From an uncultured Clostridia bacterium (GTDB lineage: Bacteria; Bacillota; Clostridia; UBA1381): a DNA stretch of 12,328 nt. A program made the position numbers and the translations under genes. The notes beneath the pieces were generated by a model that ran no database searches, had not been told where the DNA came from, and saw only the letters and a program-made list of their open reading frames with translations. Of this stretch, positions 5,529-12,309 are shown piece after piece (positions within the stretch are counted from its first letter, which is position 1; each line of letters starts with the position of its first letter). The DNA lies in contig CAJONM010000078.1 of NCBI GenBank assembly GCA_905235885.1, positions 1-12,328 on the forward strand, written 5' to 3'.

Positions 5529-7926
5529 AAATATTGTATTTTACCCTTACGCGGTCTATTTTTTCGATCATGGGATCGGATATGAACCACAGAAATACCG
5601 CCGTTGCGGATGCGTGGATAATATCTATGGGAAAGCCCGATATGTATGAGGCGGCTATCATTTCCGCCGTCGGCGTCGGCTCCCACATTATCACAGATGC
5701 CGGGTTTATTATTCCGCCGTATATCACAAGCGCCGATAAAAAACCGAATATCGCCAAAGACAGCTTTGTCCTTTTGATCCTTCCGTTGCAAAAACACAGT
5801 CCCGACACTGCTCCGACCAGTCCCAGGGCGAGCATCTGCCATGGAGTCCACGGTCCCTGCCCGAAAAACAGGTTGGATACCAAAGCTCCTGCCGCTCCGA
5901 TGACCGCGCCCGTTTCGCTGCCCAGAGCCGCGCCGGATATTATAACTATCGCCGTCAGGGGCTTGACCTCCGGCAGCATGAAAAACGCGACCCGTCCCAC
6001 AACACCTATGGCGCACAGAACGCTTATCATCACTACCTCCCTGGCCCGTCTGCCTTTTTTTTCAAAGCGGATGACGAACGGCACAAGCAGCTGCGCCATG
6101 ATAAGAAGACTTATGAAATAATATTTCCTGTCTCCGAACCAATACAGCCCTATCGCTGCCGTTGCCGCTGCGGCGGCTGTCGTAAGAATAACGGCAGCGA
6201 TGCCGCCCTTTTTTTTCGTATCTTTCACACAGCCGGCGGCAGGCGGTATTTCTCCGCCGCTTTTTGGCGGTGTCGTCTTTTTTTGCGGCTCTTTTCTTTT
6301 CGGTTTCACCTCGCCTCCGCAGGCGCGGATCACATCATCGGCAAGTATCGCGCCGGGCAAGGTCGATGCCGCCATTCTTGCCGCCGCGGTGGTGTAGAAG
6401 CTGTTTGAGCGGAAAAATTCGCGCGGCACTCCGACGGCGGTTATGTCCCCATCAAAGAGCATGGCGCATCTGTCGGCATATTCGGCGCAAAACTCTATAT
6501 CATGTGACGCAATAAGAACGGTCACGCCATCTTTTTTCAGATCGTTTAATATATCCGCAAGGACAATCTTGAATAGCGTGTCACAGCCTTTTGTCGGCTC
6601 ATCTAAGAGGATTATATCAGGCTCTGTCAGAAGCACCTTTGCCAATGCCGCCCTCTGCTGCTCACCGCCGGACAGGTCGTATGGGTGATATCGTAAAAGC
6701 TCCGTTATCCTGCATAGCTCCGCAACCTCAGCGATCCTGCCGTCTCTTTCCGTATCGGTCAATGATGAGTCGGAAAGAACCTCCGCAAGATCGGAACGCA
6801 CCGTACTTTTTGAAAACAGCGTCTGTGGATCCTGCGGCATGACGCTTACGGCTCCGTATGCTTCTATCCTGCCGCGATACGGCACAGCCGCACCGCTTAT
6901 CAGAGACAGAAGGGTTGATTTCCCGACGGCGTTTCCGCCGAGTACCGCAAGGATCTCACCCTTATTTACGGATAGCTCCATACCCTTTATAATATCGGGC
7001 AGAGCCTTATCATAACGAAACCATACGCCCTTGATCTCTATTGCTTTTTCATCGCGCTCCGTTTTTTCGCCATCATCTGTCTGTACCTCTTTTAAAGGCT
7101 CGGACGCGGCATATTCCTCAAGCCACATTCTGCCTTCTCTTACACTCACAGGGCATTGCAGCTCATTTTTTACCGAATAATGCACCCTCATGGGTGTGGG
7201 CAGAGCATAATATATATCGCTGTCTTTGAGCAGCTCCCCCACCTCTCTCGGCTCACCGTCGGCGATCACCGCGCCGCCCTCAAGAACGATGACACGATCA
7301 GATACGGGTAGTACATCGTCAAGGCGATGCTCCGATATTATGACAGTTGTGCCAAGCTCGCGGTTTATCCGCTCAAGCACATTGAGAAATTCGCTTGCCG
7401 CTATCGGATCGAGCTGTGCGGTCGGCTCGTCGAGTATCAGAACGGACGGGCGCATGACCATGACCGAAGCAAGGCTCAAAAGCTGCTTCTGTCCGCCAGA
7501 AAGCTCCGATACATTTTTATGGAGCCAGCTATGTATACCCAGATATGACGCCATCTCGGCAACGCGCGTCCTTATCTCGCCCGATTTGCATCCCAGGCTT
7601 TCAAGTCCGAAAGCAAGCTCATGCCATACCTTATCGGTGACCGTCTGATTATCGGCGTTTTGCATGACAAAGCCGATCTCCTCCGCCTGCTCCCTGTGGT
7701 CAAGCTTATCAATGGGCTTTTGGCGAAAACAGATCGTGCCAGTCATCGCGCCGCTCGGTGCGATTATCGGCTTTAGGAGCCTCAGAAGCGTTGTTTTGCC
7801 GCAGCCGGAGCTGCCGCAGACGGTTATGAACTCACCGCTTTTTATCGTAAGATCAATGCCGCACAGCGCAGACGCGGAGCGGTTTGGGTATGTAAAGCTC
7901 AGATTTTCGATCTTATAATTTTCCAT
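5527..7926 (-). CDS. ECF transporter fusion: ATPase-ATPase-S component
   Basis: A 799-residue single chain holding three normally separate subunits of an energy-coupling-factor vitamin transporter. ATPase 1 (about 1-245): Walker A GSSGCGKTT (38-46), Q-loop QNADNQ (89-94), signature LSGGQ (142-146), Walker B LILDEP (163-168), switch His200. ATPase 2 (about 294-510): Walker A GGNAVGKST (330-338), LSGGEQ (418-423), Walker B ILLDEP (439-444), switch His475. A Lys/Pro-rich linker (about 540-572) leads to a membrane region with an extra pair of hydrophobic segments (575-598, 602-620) and then an S component (628-795) with the block FFGQGPWTPWQM (687-698). Start ATG 7926 has GAGGT 6 nt upstream and overlaps the ecfT end by 28 nt; a longer frame reaching 8103 is just ecfT read out of frame. 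With EcfT it makes a complete transporter. The substrate, possibly cobalamin, is inferred from the DUF4430 neighbours. Confidence 0.93.
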   Translation of the reverse strand: MENYKIENLSFTYPNRSASALCGIDLTIKSGEFITVCGSSGCGKTTLLRLLKPIIAPSGAMTGTICFRQKPIDKLDHREQAEEIGFVMQNADNQTVTDKVWHELAFGLESLGCKSGEIRTRVAEMASYLGIHSWLHKNVSELSGGQKQLLSLASVMVMRPSVLILDEPTAQLDPIAASEFLNVLERINRELGTTVIISEHRLDDVLPVSDRVIVLEGGAVIADGEPREVGELLKDSDIYYALPTPMRVHYSVKNELQCPVSVREGRMWLEEYAASEPLKEVQTDDGEKTERDEKAIEIKGVWFRYDKALPDIIKGMELSVNKGEILAVLGGNAVGKSTLLSLISGAAVPYRGRIEAYGAVSVMPQDPQTLFSKSTVRSDLAEVLSDSSLTDTERDGRIAEVAELCRITELLRYHPYDLSGGEQQRAALAKVLLTEPDIILLDEPTKGCDTLFKIVLADILNDLKKDGVTVLIASHDIEFCAEYADRCAMLFDGDITAVGVPREFFRSNSFYTTAAARMAASTLPGAILADDVIRACGGEVKPKRKEPQKKTTPPKSGGEIPPAAGCVKDTKKKGGIAAVILTTAAAAATAAIGLYWFGDRKYYFISLLIMAQLLVPFVIRFEKKGRRAREVVMISVLCAIGVVGRVAFFMLPEVKPLTAIVIISGAALGSETGAVIGAAGALVSNLFFGQGPWTPWQMLALGLVGAVSGLCFCNGRIKRTKLSLAIFGFLSALVIYGGIINPASVIMWEPTPTAEMIAASYISGFPIDIIHASATAVFLWFISDPMIEKIDRVRVKYNI

Positions 7927-8807
7927 TTCCGTACCTCGTACAATTCCATAGCGATCGGCATAACGCACAAGGCAAAATACGCCGCAAAAAGGCTTATTTC
8001 GTATAATGACGCGCCGCCGCCCTGCAATGACGGATAGTAGACAAACCTCAGTCCGCCGCGCATAAAGCCTGTGAGAAGATATATCCCCAGACCAAAAATA
8101 CATATAAGCGCGTATATATCGCGATCGTCAATCCTGTAAACGGAAAATGCCGTTCTGCCGCGCAGTCCGTAGCCGCGCGAGCGCATACTGTCCGCCGTTT
8201 CTATGGCGTTTTCAAGCGACCATGTTATCATTATCGAAAGCGTTGCCGCCGCGCATCGAAGCCGTTTTATCGCTCCTCCCGTCTTAACATCTCTGCCTAT
8301 ACCGCGCTGTGCGCGTGTGACACTTCCCAGCTGCTGGGCAAAACGCGGAACAAGCCGCAATGTCATGGAAAGTATCAGAGAGAGCGACGGGATGACTCTA
8401 CCGAAAAGATAGATGAATTTATCGCTCGTCATAACAGCGGTATAGCACGAAAAATATGTTATCACGCTCAATATCATAGCCGCTGTCGCAACACCGTATA
8501 TTATCGACTCAAATGTCAGCGGATTTCCGTCGGGCAGATATGTAAGTATCGTTACGCCCCTGTGATTGAACGCCGGATTTATCGCCGCCATAAACAGCAG
8601 CATCGGCAGAAAATACAAAACACCTCGCCTTAATGCGCGCCTTCCGCCGAGCAGGATCGCGTACGCGCTGCTTGCAGCGAGCGATATTGCAAGACATATC
8701 GGATGCATGAAAAACATTGAAAATCCGATCGTGCATACGAAATACATCAGATTTACGATCGGATGATATGTTTTAAATTCATTCATATTCCAAGACTGTA
8801 TATCCAT
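7899..8807 (-). CDS. ecfT: EcfT, transmembrane coupling subunit of ECF transporter
   Basis: A 302-residue integral membrane protein of the CbiQ/EcfT family. It transmits ATP hydrolysis from the two ATPase domains to toppling of the S component. Hydrophobic segments lie near residues 20-52, 63-77, 103-122, 136-150, 231-248 and 270-288. The two coupling motifs that dock on the ATPases are visible as RAQRG (165-169) and MRSRGYG (208-214, preceded by ETAD). ATG 8807 has AGGA 4 nt upstream; an alternative ATG at 8786 overlaps the stop of the preceding gene as ATGA and would remove seven residues. The 3' end overlaps the fused ATPase/S gene by 28 nt, so coupled translation is likely. Family identity is secure; only the exact start is uncertain. 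Confidence 0.92.
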   Translation of the reverse strand: MDIQSWNMNEFKTYHPIVNLMYFVCTIGFSMFFMHPICLAISLAASSAYAILLGGRRALRRGVLYFLPMLLFMAAINPAFNHRGVTILTYLPDGNPLTFESIIYGVATAAMILSVITYFSCYTAVMTSDKFIYLFGRVIPSLSLILSMTLRLVPRFAQQLGSVTRAQRGIGRDVKTGGAIKRLRCAAATLSIMITWSLENAIETADSMRSRGYGLRGRTAFSVYRIDDRDIYALICIFGLGIYLLTGFMRGGLRFVYYPSLQGGGASLYEISLFAAYFALCVMPIAMELYEVRKWKIIRSKI

Positions 8808-9511
8808 TCTATCCTGTCCCCATTTTTGAGCTTATATGACGAGCAGCCGTAATTCGGATATTTCCCGTTGACCTTATATCGCCATCCGGACTGATCGCCG
8901 CAGTCAAATTCATACAGATTTGCTATGCCCTCAATATACACGCTGCCGTATACAGGCGTATATTCATACTCGATATGTATGCCGTTGTTTTTCAGCTCAC
9001 GCGCCAGCACATCGAACACCGTTTCGCCGTCCTGAAATTCCACCTCGCGCAGCGCGTATATTACGCCGTCCTGAGGCACAACTGCCGCCTTCTCCGGCGC
9101 AAGATCCGGATTTCCCACTGCTACATCACACCGTACCGAAAGAGTACATACCGTTGAGACCTTCTCCGTTTCCACAGGCTTTGCCACGGGTACAGGCGTA
9201 GGTTTAGCCGTTGGCTTTGCTGTCGGTTTCGATGTCGGTACAGCCGTAGGCTTTGCTGTGGGTTTTGCTGTTGGCTTTGCCGTTGGTTCTGATGTCGGGT
9301 CAGGTGACGGTGTTTCTGTTGGTAACTCGGTCGGCGCTGCGGTTTCCGTAACAGGCTCCTCTGTATTGACGGCTTGCTCCTGCGCCGGCTCGGTCGGCTC
9401 CGGCAGCGGCGTTTCCCCGCCGCCGCCTAATACGAACGCCGCCGTAAGTATAACCACCGAAACGGCGGCTATTATTATTTTAACCCTGTTCCTTTTGATA
9501 AAATCTATCAT
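8783..9511 (-). CDS. Membrane-anchored DUF4430 (transcobalamin C-terminal-like) protein on Pro/Thr stalk
   Basis: A 242-residue surface protein. A short basic N-terminus and hydrophobic segment (11-29) form a signal anchor. Residues 33-115 are a low-complexity stalk with repeated PTAKP units. The C-terminal domain (about 120-240) is DUF4430: VEFQDGETVFDVLARELK (157-174), then YIEGIANLYEFDCGDQSGW (192-210), RYKVNGKYPNYGC and a closing GDRIEWIYSLG. Four cysteines (122, 128, 204, 223) could form disulfides outside the cell. DUF4430 is the beta domain of eukaryotic transcobalamin and intrinsic factor, which covers the bound B12. The start ATG overlaps the preceding stop as ATGA (9511-9508) with no strong ribosome binding site of its own, indicating translational coupling. 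Placed directly before ecfT, it probably hands substrate to the transporter; the ligand is inferred. Confidence 0.87.
   Translation of the reverse strand: MIDFIKRNRVKIIIAAVSVVILTAAFVLGGGGETPLPEPTEPAQEQAVNTEEPVTETAAPTELPTETPSPDPTSEPTAKPTAKPTAKPTAVPTSKPTAKPTAKPTPVPVAKPVETEKVSTVCTLSVRCDVAVGNPDLAPEKAAVVPQDGVIYALREVEFQDGETVFDVLARELKNNGIHIEYEYTPVYGSVYIEGIANLYEFDCGDQSGWRYKVNGKYPNYGCSSYKLKNGDRIEWIYSLGI
9176..9304 (-). repeat. Tandem PTAKP-coding repeat (stalk of DUF4430 protein)
   Basis: Imperfect tandem repeats of roughly 12 nt encode seven or eight PTAKP/PTSKP-type units at residues about 70-112. On the plus strand they read as runs of GTTGGCTTTGCC-like units. Synonymous differences between units show the repeat is not a very recent perfect expansion. 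Such repeats can change length by slippage, altering stalk length. Confidence 0.85.
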
Positions 9512-11148
9512 AGCTCACAAAATCTCATCAGTATAGTTGCGACCTGCGCCCTCGTTGCAGTGCTTTTCGGTGAAAGCTCCGTATCTGTAACGCCGGTTAT
9601 TATACCCTTTGCGTTCGCCCATTTCAGTGCGTCAGTAGCCCAGTCGTTTATTTCGGATATATCTGTAAACCCATCCAGTGTATCGGGAGAAGTCGTATCA
9701 TAGCCTTTATATACAGCATATCTGTAGAATATTGCCGCCATCTGCTCACGGCTTACGCTCATATCCGGCGCAAATTCCGTATCGCTTGTACCTGTTGCAA
9801 TACCGTTTGATGATGCCCATGCCACCGCATCGGCATACCACGCATCGGAGGATACATCGTTAAACGAATATTGTTTTGCAACATCCGACGGAGCTTCCAT
9901 ACGGTAAAGCACCGTTACAAGCATAGCGCGCGTCATTTCCGTACCGGGTTCAAATCCGTCATCAGTACCCTGCATAAGGTCATTTTTATATACATAGCTT
10001 ACCGCGTCATAGTACCAGTCATCAGCTTTGACATCACTGAACGACATCGCCTTTACCGGCTCCGGCGTAGGCTTTACCGTGGGCATGACTACAGGTGCTG
10101 CCGTAGGCTTTGCTGTCGGCGTTGCCATGGGTCTTTCGGTCGGTTCTGCTGTCGGCGCCTCAGTAGGAGTTGCTGTAGGCTTCGCTGTCGCCGACTCTCC
10201 GCCACCGCCGCCTCCGCCGCCTCCGGCTGATGCTTGCTGCGGCGCTGCCGTTGGCGCTTCGGTCGGCTCTTCTGTCGGCTGTATCTGTGTCGGGTCATAG
10301 CCTGAAAAATCAAACATTCTCTTTCCTTTTTTCGCAAGCTCGTTTGCAAGCAATGCGCGCCACCCTTCCTCGGTGGAGAACGAATTTTTCATCGGCTCAA
10401 AACCGTCATATGTTTCGTTTACCTGAGTCATCAGCCCAGCGACCAGCTCGTCCGTATCCATACCAAGCGCGGCATATGCGATTATCGCAAGCGCCGTCGA
10501 CGCGGCATTGTCGATTAGTCCCGTATCGTCCTGCTTCGACCTTACTATTTCGATAGATTCATCTATCACCGATCTCACATCGCTGTCCATATCATAATAC
10601 GGCGCAAGCGCAAGTATCATTGGTGTCGCCGCATCAACGCCCCATTCGGTATCCTGCCATTTTTTTCTGCTCGATAATGCCTTCTTTACAAGATACCGCA
10701 TCTGGTCGGCTGTCGCATAATCCGCACCCTGCTGCAAGGCGATTATTGCATAGGAAAGTGTGTATATGTTCGTTACATCAGCAGATTTTTCATCTACAAG
10801 CGCGGTCAGCTTTGCAGCTATATCGTTTGCATCATAACCAAGCGCGCTCGATGCAAGAATGTCCTTTGCCAGGTCGCCGGCAGTCGGATCATCCTGCGCG
10901 TTTGCCAGTACAGCGTCATAACATTCCGCCTTTTTCTGCGCCGTGAGTACATATTCACTGTCCGGATACAGCTCCTCGTATACCGCAAAATCCATAAGGA
11001 ACCACACCATATTCTGGTCGCCCGTCAGCTTGTCGCTATATGACGCGGCAATATTATGTACTATAGGATCCTCCGCATCTGCCGGCACGATGAGCATACC
11101 GAATACCATTGCAGACGCCAAAATCATTGATAACAGCTTCTTTTTCAT
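9508..11148 (-). CDS. SLH-anchored wall protein with alpha/alpha-barrel-like repeat domain
   Basis: A 546-residue secreted protein. Signal peptide 1-25 (cleavage after ADA). Residues about 30-275 are helical and built of repeated motifs such as NIYTLSYAIIALQQG (127-141), WGVDAATPMILALAPYY (169-185) and NAASTALAIIAYAALGMD (214-231), the pattern of prenyltransferase/squalene-cyclase-type and intrinsic-factor-type alpha/alpha barrels. A low-complexity linker (285-365) contains Pro/Thr repeats and a run of nine glycines (309-317). Three SLH domains follow (about 369-415, 428-475, 493-544; FSDV...WYYDAV, FNDV...WYADAV, FTDI...WATDAL), which bind secondary wall polymers. AAGGAAGGG lies 5 nt before ATG 11148. 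It is preceded 41 nt upstream by a secreted DUF4430-like gene and followed with ATGA overlap by another. Its role as the alpha half of a corrinoid binder is inference; SLH and export are certain. Confidence 0.88.
   Translation of the reverse strand: MKKKLLSMILASAMVFGMLIVPADAEDPIVHNIAASYSDKLTGDQNMVWFLMDFAVYEELYPDSEYVLTAQKKAECYDAVLANAQDDPTAGDLAKDILASSALGYDANDIAAKLTALVDEKSADVTNIYTLSYAIIALQQGADYATADQMRYLVKKALSSRKKWQDTEWGVDAATPMILALAPYYDMDSDVRSVIDESIEIVRSKQDDTGLIDNAASTALAIIAYAALGMDTDELVAGLMTQVNETYDGFEPMKNSFSTEEGWRALLANELAKKGKRMFDFSGYDPTQIQPTEEPTEAPTAAPQQASAGGGGGGGGGESATAKPTATPTEAPTAEPTERPMATPTAKPTAAPVVMPTVKPTPEPVKAMSFSDVKADDWYYDAVSYVYKNDLMQGTDDGFEPGTEMTRAMLVTVLYRMEAPSDVAKQYSFNDVSSDAWYADAVAWASSNGIATGTSDTEFAPDMSVSREQMAAIFYRYAVYKGYDTTSPDTLDGFTDISEINDWATDALKWANAKGIITGVTDTELSPKSTATRAQVATILMRFCEL
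10057..10278 (-). repeat. Low-complexity Pro/Thr linker with poly-glycine run
   Basis: The sequence encodes PTEEP/PTAKP/PTATP-type repeats interrupted by nine consecutive Gly codons (10198-10224, a GGA/GGC/GGT triplet run). It joins the helical-repeat domain to the SLH domains. The composition closely resembles the stalk of the downstream DUF4430 gene, suggesting shared origin or parallel expansion. Confidence 0.82.
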
Positions 11149-11189
11149 TTTAACCCTTCCTTCCGGTCTGAGGTAACAGGCTTTATGGC

Positions 11190-12206
11190 TTATTTTAATT
11201 CCTCACCGAACATATACATAGCCGGCATAGTTGAAGTACCGTACCATGCAAATATTTTTATAGTTTTATCATCACCGGACGCATCTACCCTTGCGGTCAG
11301 TGATTCCGACCTGCCTACGGAAAGCATTTTATTATTTTCGTCATATACCGCCGCATATACTGTGACATCCTCCGGCAAGCTTCCGGACGGGATCACACAT
11401 TGCCACTGCCCTCCGTCAAGTGTGTATGACGGCTCTACCATTACCATATCAAGAATATAAACCACACACACCGGTGCAGTGATTGCCGTCACAGTCGTTT
11501 CACTTATTATATTTCCCTCTCCGTCTTCTTCCGTTAATACCTTTGTCTTTGTTGCGGAAACGACATATTCACCCACTTCATCAAAGCTCAGTGTTACATT
11601 ACCGTTACTGTCGGTCACATAGCTTGTCTCTTCGCCGTTTACCGTGATCGCTGCGCCCTCACACACATCAAACACATATGCCGACCAATCTGCCGTGTAG
11701 CCTGTTGCCGCATACAGCGTAAGTGTTATATCATCGCCCGTATATGCGGTTTCCTCCATATTATCAAATCTTGCATAGCCTTCGATATCAGGATAGTAGC
11801 TTTCATATACATAAGCATCTATATAGTCACCTTCAGACACGGGATCGGTCAAGCCATACGCCATATTGCCGTTTACACAATATCCGAATTTTGTGCTTCC
11901 GTCGCCCCAGAGCTTATTCAGGCTCAGTCCCCATTCTCCGACAGATGATTTATATCCTGCCGCCGCGCCGCCTTCGTAGCACATTTCATGCACAGCATAC
12001 AGCGCATCGTCTATGTTGTATGTTTCCTGTCCGTTAAGCTCAACGGGCACCATTGCAACATACGCCCCGTTTTTATCCTTTACTATCTCGCCGTATGCAC
12101 TTATCGTAACATATACGGTCACACCGTCATTTGCCGATATCGGGAGATTGACGAGTCCCAGCGTCACCGATACTGCCAAAATAGCTGCCAAAATCTTCTT
12201 TTTCAT
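11190..12206 (-). CDS. Secreted DUF4430-like (transcobalamin beta-domain-like) protein with Ig-like domain
   Basis: A 338-residue protein, first gene of the operon. Signal peptide 1-25 (KKK start, hydrophobic core, cleavage near ISA-ND). Residues about 28-136 resemble DUF4430: VTVYVTISAYG, YNIDDALYAVHEMCYEGG (63-80), WGLSLNKLWGDGSTKFGYCVNG (92-113) and VSEGDYIDAYVYE. Residues about 148-250 look like an Ig-like beta domain (GDDITLTLYAATGY, GNVTLSFDEVGEYVVSA). The C-terminal 85 residues (AAVYDENNKMLSVG, KIFAWYGTSTMPAM) resemble a beta module often seen at the ends of clostridial surface proteins. No SLH, LPXTG or membrane anchor is visible, so it may be released or held by partners. ATG 12206 is chosen because GGAGG lies 7 nt upstream; a longer frame from GTG 12293 would start in the leader hairpin region. 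Ligand unknown; cobalamin-type ligand inferred from fold and operon. Confidence 0.8.
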   Translation of the reverse strand: MKKKILAAILAVSVTLGLVNLPISANDGVTVYVTISAYGEIVKDKNGAYVAMVPVELNGQETYNIDDALYAVHEMCYEGGAAAGYKSSVGEWGLSLNKLWGDGSTKFGYCVNGNMAYGLTDPVSEGDYIDAYVYESYYPDIEGYARFDNMEETAYTGDDITLTLYAATGYTADWSAYVFDVCEGAAITVNGEETSYVTDSNGNVTLSFDEVGEYVVSATKTKVLTEEDGEGNIISETTVTAITAPVCVVYILDMVMVEPSYTLDGGQWQCVIPSGSLPEDVTVYAAVYDENNKMLSVGRSESLTARVDASGDDKTIKIFAWYGTSTMPAMYMFGEELK

Positions 12207-12228
12207 AATGTTTCCTCCATAAATAAAA

Positions 12229-12256
12229 CTGCCGCGGCATAAAAATGCCACAGCAG
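12229..12256 (-). promoter_or_regulatory. Terminator-like attenuator hairpin in the operon leader
   Basis: The minus-strand RNA reads CUGCUGUGGCAU-UUUU-AUGCCGCGGCAG, a 12-bp stem (two G-U pairs) with a U4 loop, followed directly by UUUUAUUU and then the GGAGG ribosome binding site at 12218-12214. Its position between leader and first gene suggests conditional termination rather than a simple end of an upstream gene. An alternative pairing of UCACAG (12269-12264) with CUGUGG (12253-12248) would break the stem. Confidence 0.7.
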
Positions 12257-12286
12257 AGTTTTTCTGTGATCGCCACACTTTTACAA

Positions 12287-12309
12287 GGGACACAAAAAAT
12301 ATATGTCCC
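12287..12309. other. Upstream leader inverted repeat
   Basis: GGGACA (12287-12292) and TGTCCC (12304-12309) form a 6-bp stem around an 11-nt AT-rich loop. It lies about 80 nt upstream of the first operon gene, near the right edge of the window. It could be part of the leader RNA fold or the end of a terminator for a gene outside the window. No known riboswitch core was recognised here. Confidence 0.45.

Noticed and set aside
5408..6016. Minus-strand 202-residue frame overlapping the S component
   Set aside because: Out-of-frame shadow with Arg/Gly/His-rich composition; the S-component frame explains the region.
7927..8103. 59-residue N-terminal extension of the fused ECF protein
   Set aside because: This stretch is the ecfT coding region read in another frame; ATG 7926 has a ribosome binding site and begins the normal ATPase domain.
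9176..9304. CRISPR-like or regulatory direct repeats
   Set aside because: The units are in frame, without spacers, and encode a Pro/Thr stalk.
9258..9536. Plus-strand frame with glycine/valine repeats (GFAVGFAVG-type)
   Set aside because: It is the reverse complement of the PTAKP-coding stalk; it has no ribosome binding site and the minus-strand frame shows a clear DUF4430 domain.
10028..10300. Plus-strand frame with GVGFTVG...VGSAVG repeats and a proline run, resembling a glycine-zipper protein
   Set aside because: Antisense shadow of the Pro/Thr/Gly linker in the SLH protein; pattern follows from the repeat codons.
12207..12293. N-terminal extension of the first operon gene from GTG 12293
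   Set aside because: It would run through the leader hairpin and its own ribosome binding site; ATG 12206 gives a standard signal peptide with GGAGG 7 nt upstream.
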